From: Chryseobacterium ginsenosidimutans
GTDB taxonomy: Bacteria; Bacteroidota; Bacteroidia; Flavobacteriales; Weeksellaceae
Length of the DNA stretch: 64,000 bases
NCBI RefSeq assembly: GCF_024807225.1
Contig: NZ_JANUCO010000001.1
Coordinates: 3,286,001 to 3,350,000 of the forward strand
Direction: 5' to 3'
Below are positions 9,121-18,060 of the stretch, in pieces. The notes below the pieces were generated by a model. It was not told where the DNA came from. It made no database searches and saw nothing but the letters and a program-made list of their open reading frames with translations. A program made the translations under genes and the position numbers. Positions within the stretch are counted from its first letter, which is position 1. Every line of letters begins with the position of its first letter.

Positions 9121-10762
9121 TTAAAGACTAACCCCTCTTTTCCAAGGGATAAAATCATCCTGATTCAATGCAACCGCTTTAGGAATAATATTTCCGCTGG
9201 CAACATCGATGCAGAAATCTAAAATATCTTCCCCCATTTCCTGAATGGTTTTTTCGCCACGCACAACTGCACCTGTATCAATATCGATAATATCAGACAT
9301 TTTCGTTGCTAAAATTGTATTGGTAGCGACTTTGATGACTGGACAAACCGGATTTCCTGTAGGCGTACCCAAACCTGTCGTAAACAGAATCAACGTAGCT
9401 CCAGAAGCAGCTTTTCCTGTGGTCGCTTCCACGTCATTTCCCGGTGTGCAAACTAGACTTAATCCCGGTTTCGTGGCGCGTTCTGTATAATCTAAAACAT
9501 CTACAACTGGCGCGGAAACCTCCTTTTTTTGCTGCACCTGCAGATTTTATAGCATCTGTGATCAATCCATCTTTAATATTTCCGGGTGATGGATTCATGT
9601 AAAATCCTGAACCGACGGCATGAGCGAGTTCATCATATTCTGTCATCAGTTTAATGAATTTTTCAGCGGTTGGTTTATCTACGGCGCGGTCGATTAATTC
9701 TTGTTCGACACCACACAATTCCGGAAACTCGGCAAGTAGAACTTTAGCTCCCAAAACAGAAAGAATATCCGCAAGATGTCCTACAGCCGGATTGGCTGAA
9801 ATACCACTGAAACCATCGCTTCCGCCGCATTTTACACCAACACAAAGTTTGCTGATCGGTGCATCTTCACGTTCCAATTTATTAATTTCTAAAAGTCCTT
9901 TCAGGGTTTCAAAAATGGCATTTTTGATCATGATTTCTTCGCTTACCGCTTTTTGCTGTTCGAAAACAAGTAAAGGTTTATCAAAATCTGGATTTCGATT
10001 GTACAAATCTTTTTTAAAATTATCAATCTGAAGATGTTGACAACCCAAACTTAGCAAAGTGATTCCTGCAACATTGGGATGATCTGCATAAGACGCCAAC
10101 AGTTTACTGAGCGTATCCGCATCCTGTCTTGTTCCGCCGCAACCACCGGTATGATTGAGAAATTTAATTCCGTCTACATTTTTGAAAACTCGATCTTTTG
10201 CAGGAATATTTGAAGGTGAAAAATCAATATCATCAATATTTTCTCCTTTAGAAATCGCTTCTACCAATTGATGGGTGTAGCTTTTATATTTTGCATCAAC
10301 CGCATAACCTAAGTTGTCATAAAGAGATTCTTTAATAATATCAAGATTACGGTTTTCACAAAAAACAGTGGGGATAAAAAGCCAGTAATTAGCCGTTCCC
10401 ACATCTCCGTTTGAACGGTGATATCCTTTAAACGTTTTATGTAAAAATCTTGACACATCGGGTTTTGTCCAATGATAGTCAACATCGCGGTAGTAGTAAG
10501 GCTCGGCTGCGTGTTTCGTATTGTCAGTCGTCATTCTGATTCCTGCAGCCAAATCGTATTGTACTTTACCGACCAAAACACCGTACATAAAGATTTCGTC
10601 GCCCTCTTTCATGTCATTCATAAAGAATTTATGTTTAGCGGGGATTGCTTCTAAAGTGATGTAAGTTGCTCCTTCGAAAATGATTTCAGTTTCTGCCGGA
10701 ATATCCTGCAAAGCAACCAAAACATTGTCTTTATGATTTATTTTTAAAATTAAATTGCTCAT
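9121..10762 (-). pseudogene. UxaA-family altronate/fuconate dehydratase, frameshifted
   Basis: Two overlapping frames make one UxaA-family protein of about 546 residues. The part from 10762 has an N-terminal SAF domain (DNVLVALQDIPAETEI), then GTANYWLFIPTVFCENRN, HTGGCGG and VGVKCGGSDGFSGISANPA. The remainder (APVVDVLDYTE, FTTGLGTPTGNPVCPVIKVATN) ends at 9121. Removing one base from GAAACC at 9515-9520 restores a single frame across GG-SAPVVDV. UxaA enzymes dehydrate sugar acids such as D-altronate using iron. In this cluster it probably converts L-fuconate to 2-keto-3-deoxy-L-fuconate, a job done by an enolase-superfamily enzyme in other bacteria. The break is likely a sequence error. Confidence 0.72.
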
Positions 10763-10772
10763 TTTAAAATAT

Positions 10773-10860
10773 GTTTTTTAAACGCAAGGTGCGCTAAGAT
10801 TCTTTAGTATTGTTCTGCATATTTTTCGTTCACAAGGGCGCTCTGCTCAGCAAAGAGCGT
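10773..10860 (+). repeat. Intergenic palindromic repeat, copy D (diverged left half)
   Basis: Aligns with copies A-C through TTTTTTAAACGCAAGGTGCG, ATTGTTCTGCATATTTTTCG and a diverged core (TTCACAAGGGCGCTCTGCTC). It starts 10 bp upstream of the UxaA-family start codon. Confidence 0.7.
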
Positions 10861-10871
10861 ATATTATGTTC

Positions 10872-12153
10872 TTAATTTATTGAAGATTTTTTAGTTCTGA
10901 ATCTTAATGAAAATAAAAACACAATGATAAAACATAGTAAAGGAACAACATAAGAAAAATGAATATTCCCTGAAATATCGGTGATTTTACTTGCAATCGG
11001 TGGTATAATGGCACCTCCGACAATTGACATAATTAATAAACTCGATGCAGATTTTGTTTCTGCACCGGCTCCTTCTATTCCCAAAGCAAAAATCGTGGGA
11101 AACATAATTGACATAAAAAATGTAAGGGCAACCAATGCATATAACGTTGAAATTCCTGATCCCGCAATAACCCAGAAACTCAGAACTATGCTGATTACAC
11201 TGTAAATTGCCAATAGTTTTTGTGGTGAAATATATCTCATGAAAAAAGTTCCTGCAAAACGCCCGATCATAAATAATAATCCTGCAACACCTGCATAATA
11301 TTTAGCTTCCTGACCTTTCATATTGATGGCATCTTCTGCAAAAACCAAGAGAAAACTGAAGACATAAATTTGTGCTCCGATATAGAAAAACTGTGCAAGA
11401 ACGCCCCATCCAACATTCTTCACACCTAAAACCTGCAGAAAATTTTTTGTTGATTTTTCCTTGCTCTCCGTTACTTCCGGTAGTTTTACGAATAAAAACA
11501 ACAGCATTACCAATAGAATTATTAATCCTAATATAATGTAAGGTCCTTTTACGAGGGATGTTTCAGCTTGAATATAGGCTAATTTCGCTGCCTGATCGAG
11601 TCCGGCAAGTTCTTGCTGTGATTTTGGTTTCTTCGCTAAGAATAAAAATTCCACCCACAATAGGAGCAATTGAAGCTGCCAAACCATTAAAAGACTGTGC
11701 AAAATTTAATCTTTGGGTTGCTTTTTCAGGATCACCCAAAATCGTTATGTAAGGATTTGCGGCGGTTTCTAAAATCGCCAAACCGCATGACAAAACAAAA
11801 AGTGCTCCGAGAAAAAATGGATAACTAATTGTATTCGCTGCCGGAACAAACAAAAAACATCCGGCTGCAAAAAAGAACAACCCTACCAAAATTCCGGTTT
11901 TGTAGCCGTATTTCTGAATAATCATTCCGGCGGGAATTGCCAATAAAAAGTATGCTGCAAAAACAGATGAATCGACTAATGAAGCTTGGAAATGGTTCAG
12001 TTGAAAAGCACTTCGCAGGTGTTTAATCAAGATAGGATCCAGATTATGAATAAATCCCCAAAAGAAAAATAAACTCGTTATAAGAATCAGTGGAAAATAG
12101 TAATTTTTCTTTTTTGAAGAAGAAAACGAGTTTCCGGATTGGGTATTATTCAT
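10872..12153 (-). pseudogene. fucP: FucP-like L-fucose:proton symporter, frameshifted
   Basis: Two overlapping frames together give a 426-residue MFS permease of the FucP family. The N-terminal part from 12153 has SLFFFWGFIHNLDPILIKHL and ETAANPYITILGDPE, both diagnostic of FucP-type sugar porters. The C-terminal half ends at 10872 with MSIMFPTIFALGIEGAG. The frames join near 11622-11632 at LSEEPKSQQELAGL if one A is dropped from GAAACC (minus strand; GGTTTC at 11626-11631). Twelve transmembrane segments are expected. It is the first gene of the minus-strand fucose cluster and provides uptake of L-fucose driven by the proton gradient. The frameshift is probably artefactual. Confidence 0.75.
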
Positions 12154-12481
12154 TGAATTTGGTTTTATGTATTGTTTTTTCTGTTTACAATGAAGAGGTT
12201 AATCGATTGTGCAATGTTTCATTGATTGCTCTTCAAAACGTAAACTTTTTCTGACTTTTAAAAGTATAATAATTTTCCGAATAAAAATTTGGCAGTGCAG
12301 GATAGTACAAGATAGTTCAATTATTCTGGAGATTTATTAAGGATTTGTTATTGTGTTTTTAGTTTTTTTGAAGGGATTTAGAAATGGTAAAGGAAGTTTA
12401 AAATTAATCTAAATTATTAAAGAATCCCTTTCTGATACAACCTTTTTTAACTATTTTTACCTCACAATATATAAACAGTAT
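12154..12481. other. Divergent promoter region between the fucose cluster and a secreted-protein gene
   Basis: 328 bp of AT-rich DNA without a convincing gene. It must hold the promoter of the minus-strand fucose cluster and that of the plus-strand gene at 12482. A box-like TATTTTTAC is seen about 30 bp before that gene. Confidence 0.6.
12199..12214. promoter_or_regulatory. Candidate operator upstream of the fucose cluster
   Basis: TTAATCGATTGTGCAA contains the 8-bp palindrome AATCGATT, with a central CG as in many LacI-family operators. It lies about 50 bp upstream of the FucP-like start codon. No LacI or GntR gene is in the window, so the assignment is speculative. Confidence 0.25.
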
Positions 12482-12967
12482 ATGAGAAAAATCGCATTGG
12501 TGGGAATAATGGCTTTAGGAGGATTTCTAACAGCAAATGCACAGTGTAAAACGGTATCTACACTTACAGAAAATTTTGATACTTGGAAAGAGATCAACAA
12601 ATGTTGGACGGCTCAGCAAGGAAAAGCAATGCTTTATGCCAGTGACAAAAAAATTATATTTTATTCGATGAACAATCCGGGAGAAAATATGTATTTGGTC
12701 ACTCCAAAAATTAAAGCAGGAAAATATACATTGAGCCTTGATATTTCAGACAACGGAGGAGACACCACGCTGGAATTGTTCTCCATAAACAATCCATCCG
12801 ATGCAAAATCGTATGCTTCAATCGTTAAATCTTCTAAAATAGAGGGCGGTAAAAAAACATTTGATATCTCTCTGAAAAAAGAGTCAAATTTGGGTCTTAA
12901 AGTTTTGCTGAATGGAGTGCATCAAGCAGTGTATGTGGATAATCTTTCTTTGAAGCCTAAAAAATAA
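12482..12967 (+). CDS. Small secreted protein, possible beta-sandwich domain
   Basis: 161 residues with a clear signal peptide (MRKIALVGIMALGGFLTANA, cleavage before QC). The mature part starts TLTENFDTWKEINKCW, contains KAGKYTLSLDISDNGGDTTLELFS and ends with the VYVDNLSLKPKK pattern common in secreted Bacteroidota beta-sandwich (carbohydrate-binding-like) domains. Two Cys lie in the first 40 mature residues. No type IX sorting domain follows, so it should be periplasmic or released. It is a single gene, divergent from the fucose cluster. No specific function can be assigned. Confidence 0.6.
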   Translation: MRKIALVGIMALGGFLTANAQCKTVSTLTENFDTWKEINKCWTAQQGKAMLYASDKKIIFYSMNNPGENMYLVTPKIKAGKYTLSLDISDNGGDTTLELFSINNPSDAKSYASIVKSSKIEGGKKTFDISLKKESNLGLKVLLNGVHQAVYVDNLSLKPKK

Positions 12968-13102
12968 TTGTTTAAGATTTGAGATAAATTACTATTCGTG
13001 AAGAGAGAATTTCATTAAAGGAGACACAAAACCTCATCACATATAATTTTAATAATCACACTCTTATCACATTAATTAAAAATAATCCGATCCCGCATCG
13101 TT

Positions 13103-13130
13103 CTCCAAAGTCTCCCGACTTTGGAGTTCT
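13103..13130 (+). terminator. Possible terminator for the gene at 12482
   Basis: Perfect 9-bp stem CTCCAAAGT / ACTTTGGAG, 6-nt loop, then a T-rich stretch. It is 136 bp after the plus-strand stop codon, so the link is tentative. Confidence 0.4.
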
Positions 13131-13242
13131 GTTTTAGTGAATATATTTACAACAAGTGGGATGATTATAGAACTTGTTTGCACCTTTTATTTGAAGCTTT
13201 TTCCCGCTTTCCGCACTCGCGGCTAAGAATTTGCGACTGTTA

Positions 13243-13287
13243 CAAAAAAATCAAACCTAACAGGTTTTAAAAACCTGTTAGGTTTGA
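13243..13287 (-). terminator. Strong Rho-independent terminator of the C1q-like array
   Basis: An 18-bp perfect inverted repeat (TCAAACCTAACAGGTTTT and its complement, with 1 nt between) is followed on the minus strand by seven T. It lies about 120 bp after the last gene of the minus-strand array ending at 13409. Confidence 0.8.
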
Positions 13288-13408
13288 TAACCCTGAAAAA
13301 TATCCAACCGGGAATATCTGAAATGTTTGAGATTCATCTCAAATATTCAATTAAATATTTCAATATTTTTCTTTATAAATCCTTAATTTGTATGTTTAAA
13401 TTACATTT

Positions 13409-14315
13409 TTACTGCTCCACAATCGTTAAGGCATTATAGCCTGCAGGATTCGTTATAAACTGACTGGTTGTACCATCAAATCCTACCGAAATCCATGTAA
13501 ATGGTCGTAATTTGTCCCCTTTATTCAGATAAACGCTCACTGTACAGGCAGAAACCTACAGGCACTGCATTGGGAGCAATTCCCGTATCTGAAGCGTAAC
13601 CGTTATTTGTTTTTACCCTTTGAGTAATGGTCCCGGCTGGGTTTCTTACTTCCCAAATAGCTTCTGTCTGGTTGTTTCCACCCGTATTTACCTGGCTCGA
13701 CTGCAATGCAAAAGTAAACGTCGCAAAATAGACACCGGTACGGGGTGCTATAAATTCGCCTGTAGCAGGATCGAAATTGGTATTTGCAACCCCCGAATCA
13801 GAATCTAAGACTTCCGTCCAATTTGTTAAATAAGACGATCTGCGCTGAACAATACCTGATTTAGTTCCTATTTCTGAAGGTGTTGCACTTTCAAACACAT
13901 ACGTGTCCTGTGTCGTTTTCTTCGCCATTACTACGATACGAGGTTTTCCTTTGGGATAAAAACTGATCCAATTCGTACCGTCGGAGAATTCTAAATACCC
14001 TTTTACCCCAATTGCCGGACTCGCTATGTAACGTAATGTTCCCGCTCCTGCCTGAACAGCCGTTTTATCGGTGTTTCCTATCGCTACAGAACCATTGGTT
14101 CCGCTGCGTAAGTCTATAGCTACTTTTGGAGTGGCAACCAACACGCCTATTTTTCCTGTATTATCTACAATTACATTGCCTGCATCAGTTTTAATTTCGA
14201 CAGGATTTATAGGGTTTTGTACACCAATCCCAATTTGGGCGTTAAGCTGAGTTGCCAAGAATAACATAGGTATAAAAGTAGCGGTCGAGTTTTTTATCTT
14301 ATTTTTTCGTTTCAT
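13409..14315 (-). pseudogene. Secreted C1q-like protein A1, frameshifted near its C-terminus
   Basis: The minus-strand frame from 14315 encodes a signal peptide (ending QLNAQ), an IGIGVQNPINPVEI head and a C1q/TNF-like part (FIAPRTGVYFATFTFAL), but stops at 13521. The adjacent frame continues with TVSVYLNKGDKLRPFTWISV and ends LTIVEQ at 13409, matching the LTIIEH and LSISEL endings of its two neighbours. Dropping one base of GAAACC at 13551-13556 fuses the frames (VGSACTVSVYL), giving 301 residues. It is the last gene of the array, 13 bp after the next paralogue. Probably a surface or secreted trimeric adhesin-type protein; ligand unknown. The frameshift is likely an artefact. Confidence 0.65.
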
Positions 14316-14328
14316 CTTTGTTATGCTT

Positions 14329-15162
14329 TTACAATTCGCTAATGCTTAAATTATTTAGTTTGCCGTCATTTAAAGTATTTCTTGCACTGCCTATATTATG
14401 TTTAACACTAAATTTTATGGTATTATCTTTTTTAAGGTTAAAAATAGCGTTGCAATCACCACTTATATAGTTACTTACTGCATTAGCCTGAAATGCCGGA
14501 TAAGAATTTACCGTTATAAATTCGGGAATAGTAGTAGCCGTAGATCCGTTACTTTCGATTGCCGTTTCCAGATATGTATTTTTTGGGATGTTACCAGTTG
14601 CCAACGTAATACTGAAGGACACCAAATAAAATCCGTCTCGTGGAGCAGTGAAAGTAGCACCGTCAAAATTGCCGCCTAAATCAATGGTTTCAGTCCATCC
14701 ATCGATGTAGGTAACTGTGTTGTTTGGTATACTTTTACCGGAACTGTTAGTCGCATTTACAAGTGCTTTGGTGGGCGGCGCAAGTGGTAAAGAAATCCAT
14801 TGTTCACCATCTGAATAGTCTAAAAATCCACCAATATTATAACGAATAGCTCCTGCTCCTGCCGCAGCTGGAGTTTGCGTATTAGTTCCAATCCCAACAA
14901 GACCTTCATTATCTGGCGAACGAACATCTACTTTAGTGACAGGATTTAAAAGTCCAACTCCTAATTTACCATCAAATGTTACTACGACATCATTGGATAG
15001 TTTCGCGGCATCCGGCGCTGTACCGTTGTCTTTTGCAGCGTCTATTTGCAAAGGCTGCATAGGATTTGGAGTAAAAAAACCTGTTTGTGCAGCCATTTTA
15101 GCTGTCGGAAAAATTAAAATACAAGCCAATAATGTATATCTGATATTCATTTTCTTTTTCAT
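14329..15162 (-). CDS. Secreted C1q-like protein A2
   Basis: 277 residues. Signal peptide ending at KMAAQ. The N-terminal region has NPMQPLQID and GKLGVGLLNPVTKVDVRS, the GxGxxNPxxxxD repeat pattern also found in tail-fibre-like head domains. It continues with GAGAIRYN and FLDYSDGEQWISL. Residues about 150-277 look like a C1q/TNF jelly roll: TFTAPRDGFYLVSFSITLA is the characteristic AP-x-x-G-x-Y strand, and the end is LNNLSISEL. It is a paralogue of the genes on both sides, 13 and 10 bp away, so it is co-transcribed. It is expected outside the inner membrane. Ligand and biological role are not known. Confidence 0.65.
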   Translation of the reverse strand: MKKKMNIRYTLLACILIFPTAKMAAQTGFFTPNPMQPLQIDAAKDNGTAPDAAKLSNDVVVTFDGKLGVGLLNPVTKVDVRSPDNEGLVGIGTNTQTPAAAGAGAIRYNIGGFLDYSDGEQWISLPLAPPTKALVNATNSSGKSIPNNTVTYIDGWTETIDLGGNFDGATFTAPRDGFYLVSFSITLATGNIPKNTYLETAIESNGSTATTIPEFITVNSYPAFQANAVSNYISGDCNAIFNLKKDNTIKFSVKHNIGSARNTLNDGKLNNLSISEL

Positions 15163-15172
15163 TATTTGTGTT

Positions 15173-16072
15173 TTAATGTTCTATAATGGTTAAATTATTA
15201 AACCCATCATCTGGATTTGCAGGATCTGAGGAATTACTGGTTACCCGAAGTAAAACGGCACCACTTGAAAGGGTATGAAGTAATCTTGCCACCACTTTTG
15301 TACCGGCAGATAAGGTAAGTGTAACGGTACTGGAACCTCCGGCTTGTGTAGAACGGGTAAAATTACCATCATCGGAAGTCCCCGTCATCGATTGACCGAA
15401 TGTTTTATATACACTGGCGAAAATAGTACCCGTCACAGGATTATAAAACTGTGATTCTACTCTGGAGCCATCGTTAATAACGGTACTGGCAAAATTGAAG
15501 GTTAATAAAAAAGTATAAGTACCATCACGGGGAGCCATAAATTCACTTGTCATTGTATTGAAACTACTGCTCATATCGCGTACTACATTCCAGCCTGTAA
15601 TAGGAGTTGCGGAATTGGGTGATATTGACTGGCTTGTGATTTTACGCAGCACCACAACTGCTTTTTGAGGAGCAACATAAGCTTTGTTCCATACAGAACC
15701 ATCCGAAACTTCTATTTTTGCGCCTGTCGGTGCATTCAACACGTCATATCGTACAGCTCCGGCTCCCGCAGCAGTGGCAGTCATAGTGGTAGAACCTAAA
15801 CCTAACGCATTTTCAGTACTTACCGATCTCATGTCTAATTTTACCTGTGGATTGAGGACACCTACCCCAATAAAACCGGTTGCCTTGTTGATAATCACAT
15901 CATTGCTTAGTTGTGCGGTAGTAGGTATTCCTGTTGCTGCATTATCTTTGCCACCGTCTATATGAAAAGCCCCTTGTGGATTTCCTGTACCAATACCGAT
16001 TTGAGCATTCATTATCCCGGTACAGCAACAGAGTATGGACAGTAGTATTATTTTATTTTTTCTTTTTTTCAT
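15173..16072 (-). CDS. Secreted C1q-like protein A3
   Basis: 299 residues. Signal peptide ending at GIMNAQ, then IGIGTGNPQGAFHIDGGKDN and FIGVGVLNPQVKLDMRS, two GxGxxNP units like those of its neighbours. GAGAVRYD and IEVSDGSVWNKAY lead into the C1q-like C-terminal domain (EFMAPRDGTYTFLLTFNFA ... FNNLTIIEH). It is the first member of the downstream triplet, 10 bp before A2 and 83 bp after the HTH gene. Serine, threonine and glycine content is high, as expected of an exposed extracellular domain. Function is inferred only as far as a secreted, probably trimeric, binding protein. Confidence 0.65.
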   Translation of the reverse strand: MKKRKNKIILLSILCCCTGIMNAQIGIGTGNPQGAFHIDGGKDNAATGIPTTAQLSNDVIINKATGFIGVGVLNPQVKLDMRSVSTENALGLGSTTMTATAAGAGAVRYDVLNAPTGAKIEVSDGSVWNKAYVAPQKAVVVLRKITSQSISPNSATPITGWNVVRDMSSSFNTMTSEFMAPRDGTYTFLLTFNFASTVINDGSRVESQFYNPVTGTIFASVYKTFGQSMTGTSDDGNFTRSTQAGGSSTVTLTLSAGTKVVARLLHTLSSGAVLLRVTSNSSDPANPDDGFNNLTIIEH

Positions 16073-16155
16073 CTGTTTTTTATTTTAGCAAAATTTAAAT
16101 TATTGTAATTGTGTCAGTTGAGATGATGATTATATTGTTCGTCTCAATTTTTTCA

Positions 16156-16488
16156 TCATACTAAAAATCGATTTTTCCATTTTGTGACTGTATTTCTGCT
16201 TAGATTAAAGTGTCTCGCCAGTTCACTGTTATTCAATTTGTTTTTCTTTTGATATTCAAGAATTTCAATAATTGCCGATCTGTCATACGAATGATGCTTC
16301 TGATTAAAAGAAAAATCTTCTTTGGTTATTTTATTAAAAAGAATCCGGCTAATCTCAATAATATCAAGTGTTGACAGATTATTTTTTGATAATAAATCCT
16401 TACATATTTCTTTTTTTTCAGGATATTTCAGGCTGATTATATCGTTGTATATTTTTTTGTAATCCGGTGTACTATTTTCTTTCATCAT
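16156..16488 (-). CDS. Small HTH protein, second of an overlapping pair
   Basis: 110 residues. The C-terminal third, LNNSELARHFNLSRNTVTKWKNRFLV, is a typical helix-turn-helix of the transposase-like/homeodomain-like type with no catalytic domain behind it. The N-terminal 60 residues are charged and helical and not recognised. Its start lies 17 bp inside the upstream HTH gene, so the two are translationally coupled. Both are embedded among secreted C1q-like genes, so a regulatory role in that array is more likely than transposition. No inverted repeats or DDE domain are seen nearby. No exact function can be assigned. Confidence 0.55.
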   Translation of the reverse strand: MMKENSTPDYKKIYNDIISLKYPEKKEICKDLLSKNNLSTLDIIEISRILFNKITKEDFSFNQKHHSYDRSAIIEILEYQKKNKLNNSELARHFNLSRNTVTKWKNRFLV

Positions 16489-16927
16489 TGTGTTGTGACT
16501 GTCGGTATTTGTTAACCCATTTGTATATTGTTGTTTTAGGAATCTTGTATTCCTCCATGATTTGCGCCTTTGTTTTGTTGCCGTTTTCTATCTGTTCCAA
16601 AATAAAATCCACCACTTCCTTCATATAAATACTCTTTCTGAAATGCGGAAGTGAGGATTTTTTGTTTTCGATAGTATTATAATTGGTATTCGCTTGAGGA
16701 GCATACAAAATCAAATATTGTGAATAGATCCTGAAAAAATCATACTCAAGAAAAGTACTTAGTTTCAAGATAATCTCTGTATCCAACGACTTTTGAGACT
16801 GTATTGATTTCCATTCCAAATCAGTACATTTTAAAAATTTACATATGCGAAATGAATCGAATCCCTTTTCTGTCACACGCTGACTTATCAGGTTTCCCAT
16901 GTGGATATTTTTCAGATCAAGAATCAT
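16472..16927 (-). CDS. HTH protein, transposase-orfA-like, first of an overlapping pair
   Basis: 151 residues. The N-terminal half (NLISQRVTEKGFDSFRICKF, LDTEIILKLSTFLEYDFFRIYSQYLILYAP) resembles an XRE-like four-helix segment. The C-terminal part (VVDFILEQIENGNKTKAQIM, then YKIPKTTIYKWVNKYR) is a second helix-turn-helix of the kind found in IS3 OrfA proteins. There is no catalytic domain, and the overlap with the next gene is a true 17-bp overlap with no GAAACC motif, so it is not a frameshift. I recall similar stand-alone HTH proteins as common in Chryseobacterium. A DNA-binding regulator of the flanking secreted-protein genes is the best guess. Confidence 0.55.
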   Translation of the reverse strand: MILDLKNIHMGNLISQRVTEKGFDSFRICKFLKCTDLEWKSIQSQKSLDTEIILKLSTFLEYDFFRIYSQYLILYAPQANTNYNTIENKKSSLPHFRKSIYMKEVVDFILEQIENGNKTKAQIMEEYKIPKTTIYKWVNKYRQSQHNDERK

Positions 16928-16961
16928 GAATAAAATATTTTATATTTAAAATTTGTGTTTT

Positions 16962-17174
16962 TTAATAAGTGGTAACATAAATATCTCTTATTTTGTTATC
17001 CGTATTGTCTGTACAGTATAGAAACAGCCTTTTTTTGATTAGTCCGAAAAAATATCTTTTCAGGGTACATTCATATCCTACAGCCTGCACTTTTTCGATT
17101 TTGTAGCCTTTCAGCAAAAATTGCGCTTCTGAAATTGTTTTTCCTACAAGTATCTCATAGTTATTTTGTTGCAT
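16962..17174 (-). CDS. Small protein of 70 residues, unknown
   Basis: 70 residues, no signal peptide. The pattern VGKTISEAQFLLKGYKIEKV followed by a basic strand and LFLYCTDNTDNKIRDIYV loosely recalls the fold of the peptidase inhibitor I78 family (a GKTxxEA start and a final NVYxDxxGxI strand), but the match is weak and the usual C-terminal residues are missing. It lies 34 bp upstream of the HTH pair and 66 bp downstream of a secreted C1q-like gene, on the same strand. Its position in the tight array suggests it is expressed with it. Function unknown. Confidence 0.5.
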   Translation of the reverse strand: MQQNNYEILVGKTISEAQFLLKGYKIEKVQAVGYECTLKRYFFGLIKKRLFLYCTDNTDNKIRDIYVTTY

Positions 17175-17240
17175 TTTTTCTCAAATAATGTTTTTATACC
17201 TAAAATTTCATTTGTGTTTTCAGAATAATCCAGCCCTATT

Positions 17241-18041
17241 TTACAGTATCCTTTCGATGCTTACACTGCTTTCAGCGGTTCCTCCAAAATTGTAACTGCT
17301 GATCGACCATGATGAACCGTCCAAAATCAAACGGAACGTCACATCATTATTAATATCAAGAAACAACACGCCGTCCGTAGAAGCAAGATAATTCCCTACA
17401 TTAATAAAAGGAGATGCTTTACCCGACATATAAGTCTTTTCTACCCCATTTACCACCACGACAATTGTAATTCTGGCTCCGTTAAAATCAAATCCGGCTG
17501 TAAAACCACTGAATAATACATTGAAATTAATCCTGTACAATCCTTTCTGTCTTATTCTGAATGTTTCAGAATCTTTCACAACAGACAGATAATCAGAAAA
17601 CTGCGAACTATTTGCCGGAACAGAAAATTTCAGATTATTAGAACTGCAAAGCTGTAAAAGCTGCCCGAAGAGATCAGAAGTAGAAATGCAGGTCATATTG
17701 GTACTGTTGATACTTGCCCGCGTCCACGTTGTCGACTTATTTTTGGTATTAAAAGCCTGCTCCCATTTTGTTCCGTCGTAGACTTTGGTAAGACTTTCCG
17801 CTTTATTGTACATCAACATCGCTTCCATTGTAGCATCGTCGTCATATTTATCCGGTTGAGAAGCGTTGTATTTTGGTAATATCGTTTCGTTTTCTGCCAC
17901 AGGAAGAATCAATACTTTCTGTCCGGAATTTTGGAGCTCAAGCTGCGTATTGCTACTGGAAAGCGTTGATCCGCCTATAATAACTTGGGAATTTGCTGTC
18001 ATAAATCCCAACATACTTATTAATATTAAATATTTTTTCAT
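17241..18041 (-). CDS. Secreted C1q-like protein B3
   Basis: 266 residues with signal peptide (LGFMTANSQ). The N-terminal part has QLELQNSGQKVLILPVA, MLMYNKAESLTKVYDGTKWE: a lipocalin-sized head shared with the two upstream paralogues, ending in the DGTxW motif. The C-terminal half (FRIRQKGLYRINFNVLFSGF ... SSVSIERIL) looks like a C1q/TNF-type jelly roll, with the G-L-Y-R-I-N-F strand in the place of the usual GxYxFxF. It is the third gene of the upstream triplet, 19 bp after B2. Probably exported and oligomeric; ligand unknown. Confidence 0.62.
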   Translation of the reverse strand: MKKYLILISMLGFMTANSQVIIGGSTLSSSNTQLELQNSGQKVLILPVAENETILPKYNASQPDKYDDDATMEAMLMYNKAESLTKVYDGTKWEQAFNTKNKSTTWTRASINSTNMTCISTSDLFGQLLQLCSSNNLKFSVPANSSQFSDYLSVVKDSETFRIRQKGLYRINFNVLFSGFTAGFDFNGARITIVVVVNGVEKTYMSGKASPFINVGNYLASTDGVLFLDINNDVTFRLILDGSSWSISSYNFGGTAESSVSIERIL

Positions 18042-18060
18042 GTGTTTAATTTTTATGGGA

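Larger units (their letters stand above)
12968..13408. other. Intergenic region with two hairpins and a repeat remnant
   Basis: 441 bp between convergent genes, without a convincing ORF. It holds a 9-bp hairpin at 13103-13126, a strong terminator at 13243-13287, and a TTTTTCCCGCTTTCCGCACT segment near 13198 that shares TCCCGCTTTCC with the inverse of 49634-49644. Confidence 0.6.

Noticed and set aside
13243..13287. Palindrome considered as an insertion-sequence end or recombination site
   Set aside because: It is followed on the minus strand by a run of T and sits after an operon, so a terminator explains it.
16472..16488. Overlap of the two HTH genes as a ninth frameshift
   Set aside because: No GAAACC motif is there, each protein has a complete HTH of its own, and the second has its own ATG.
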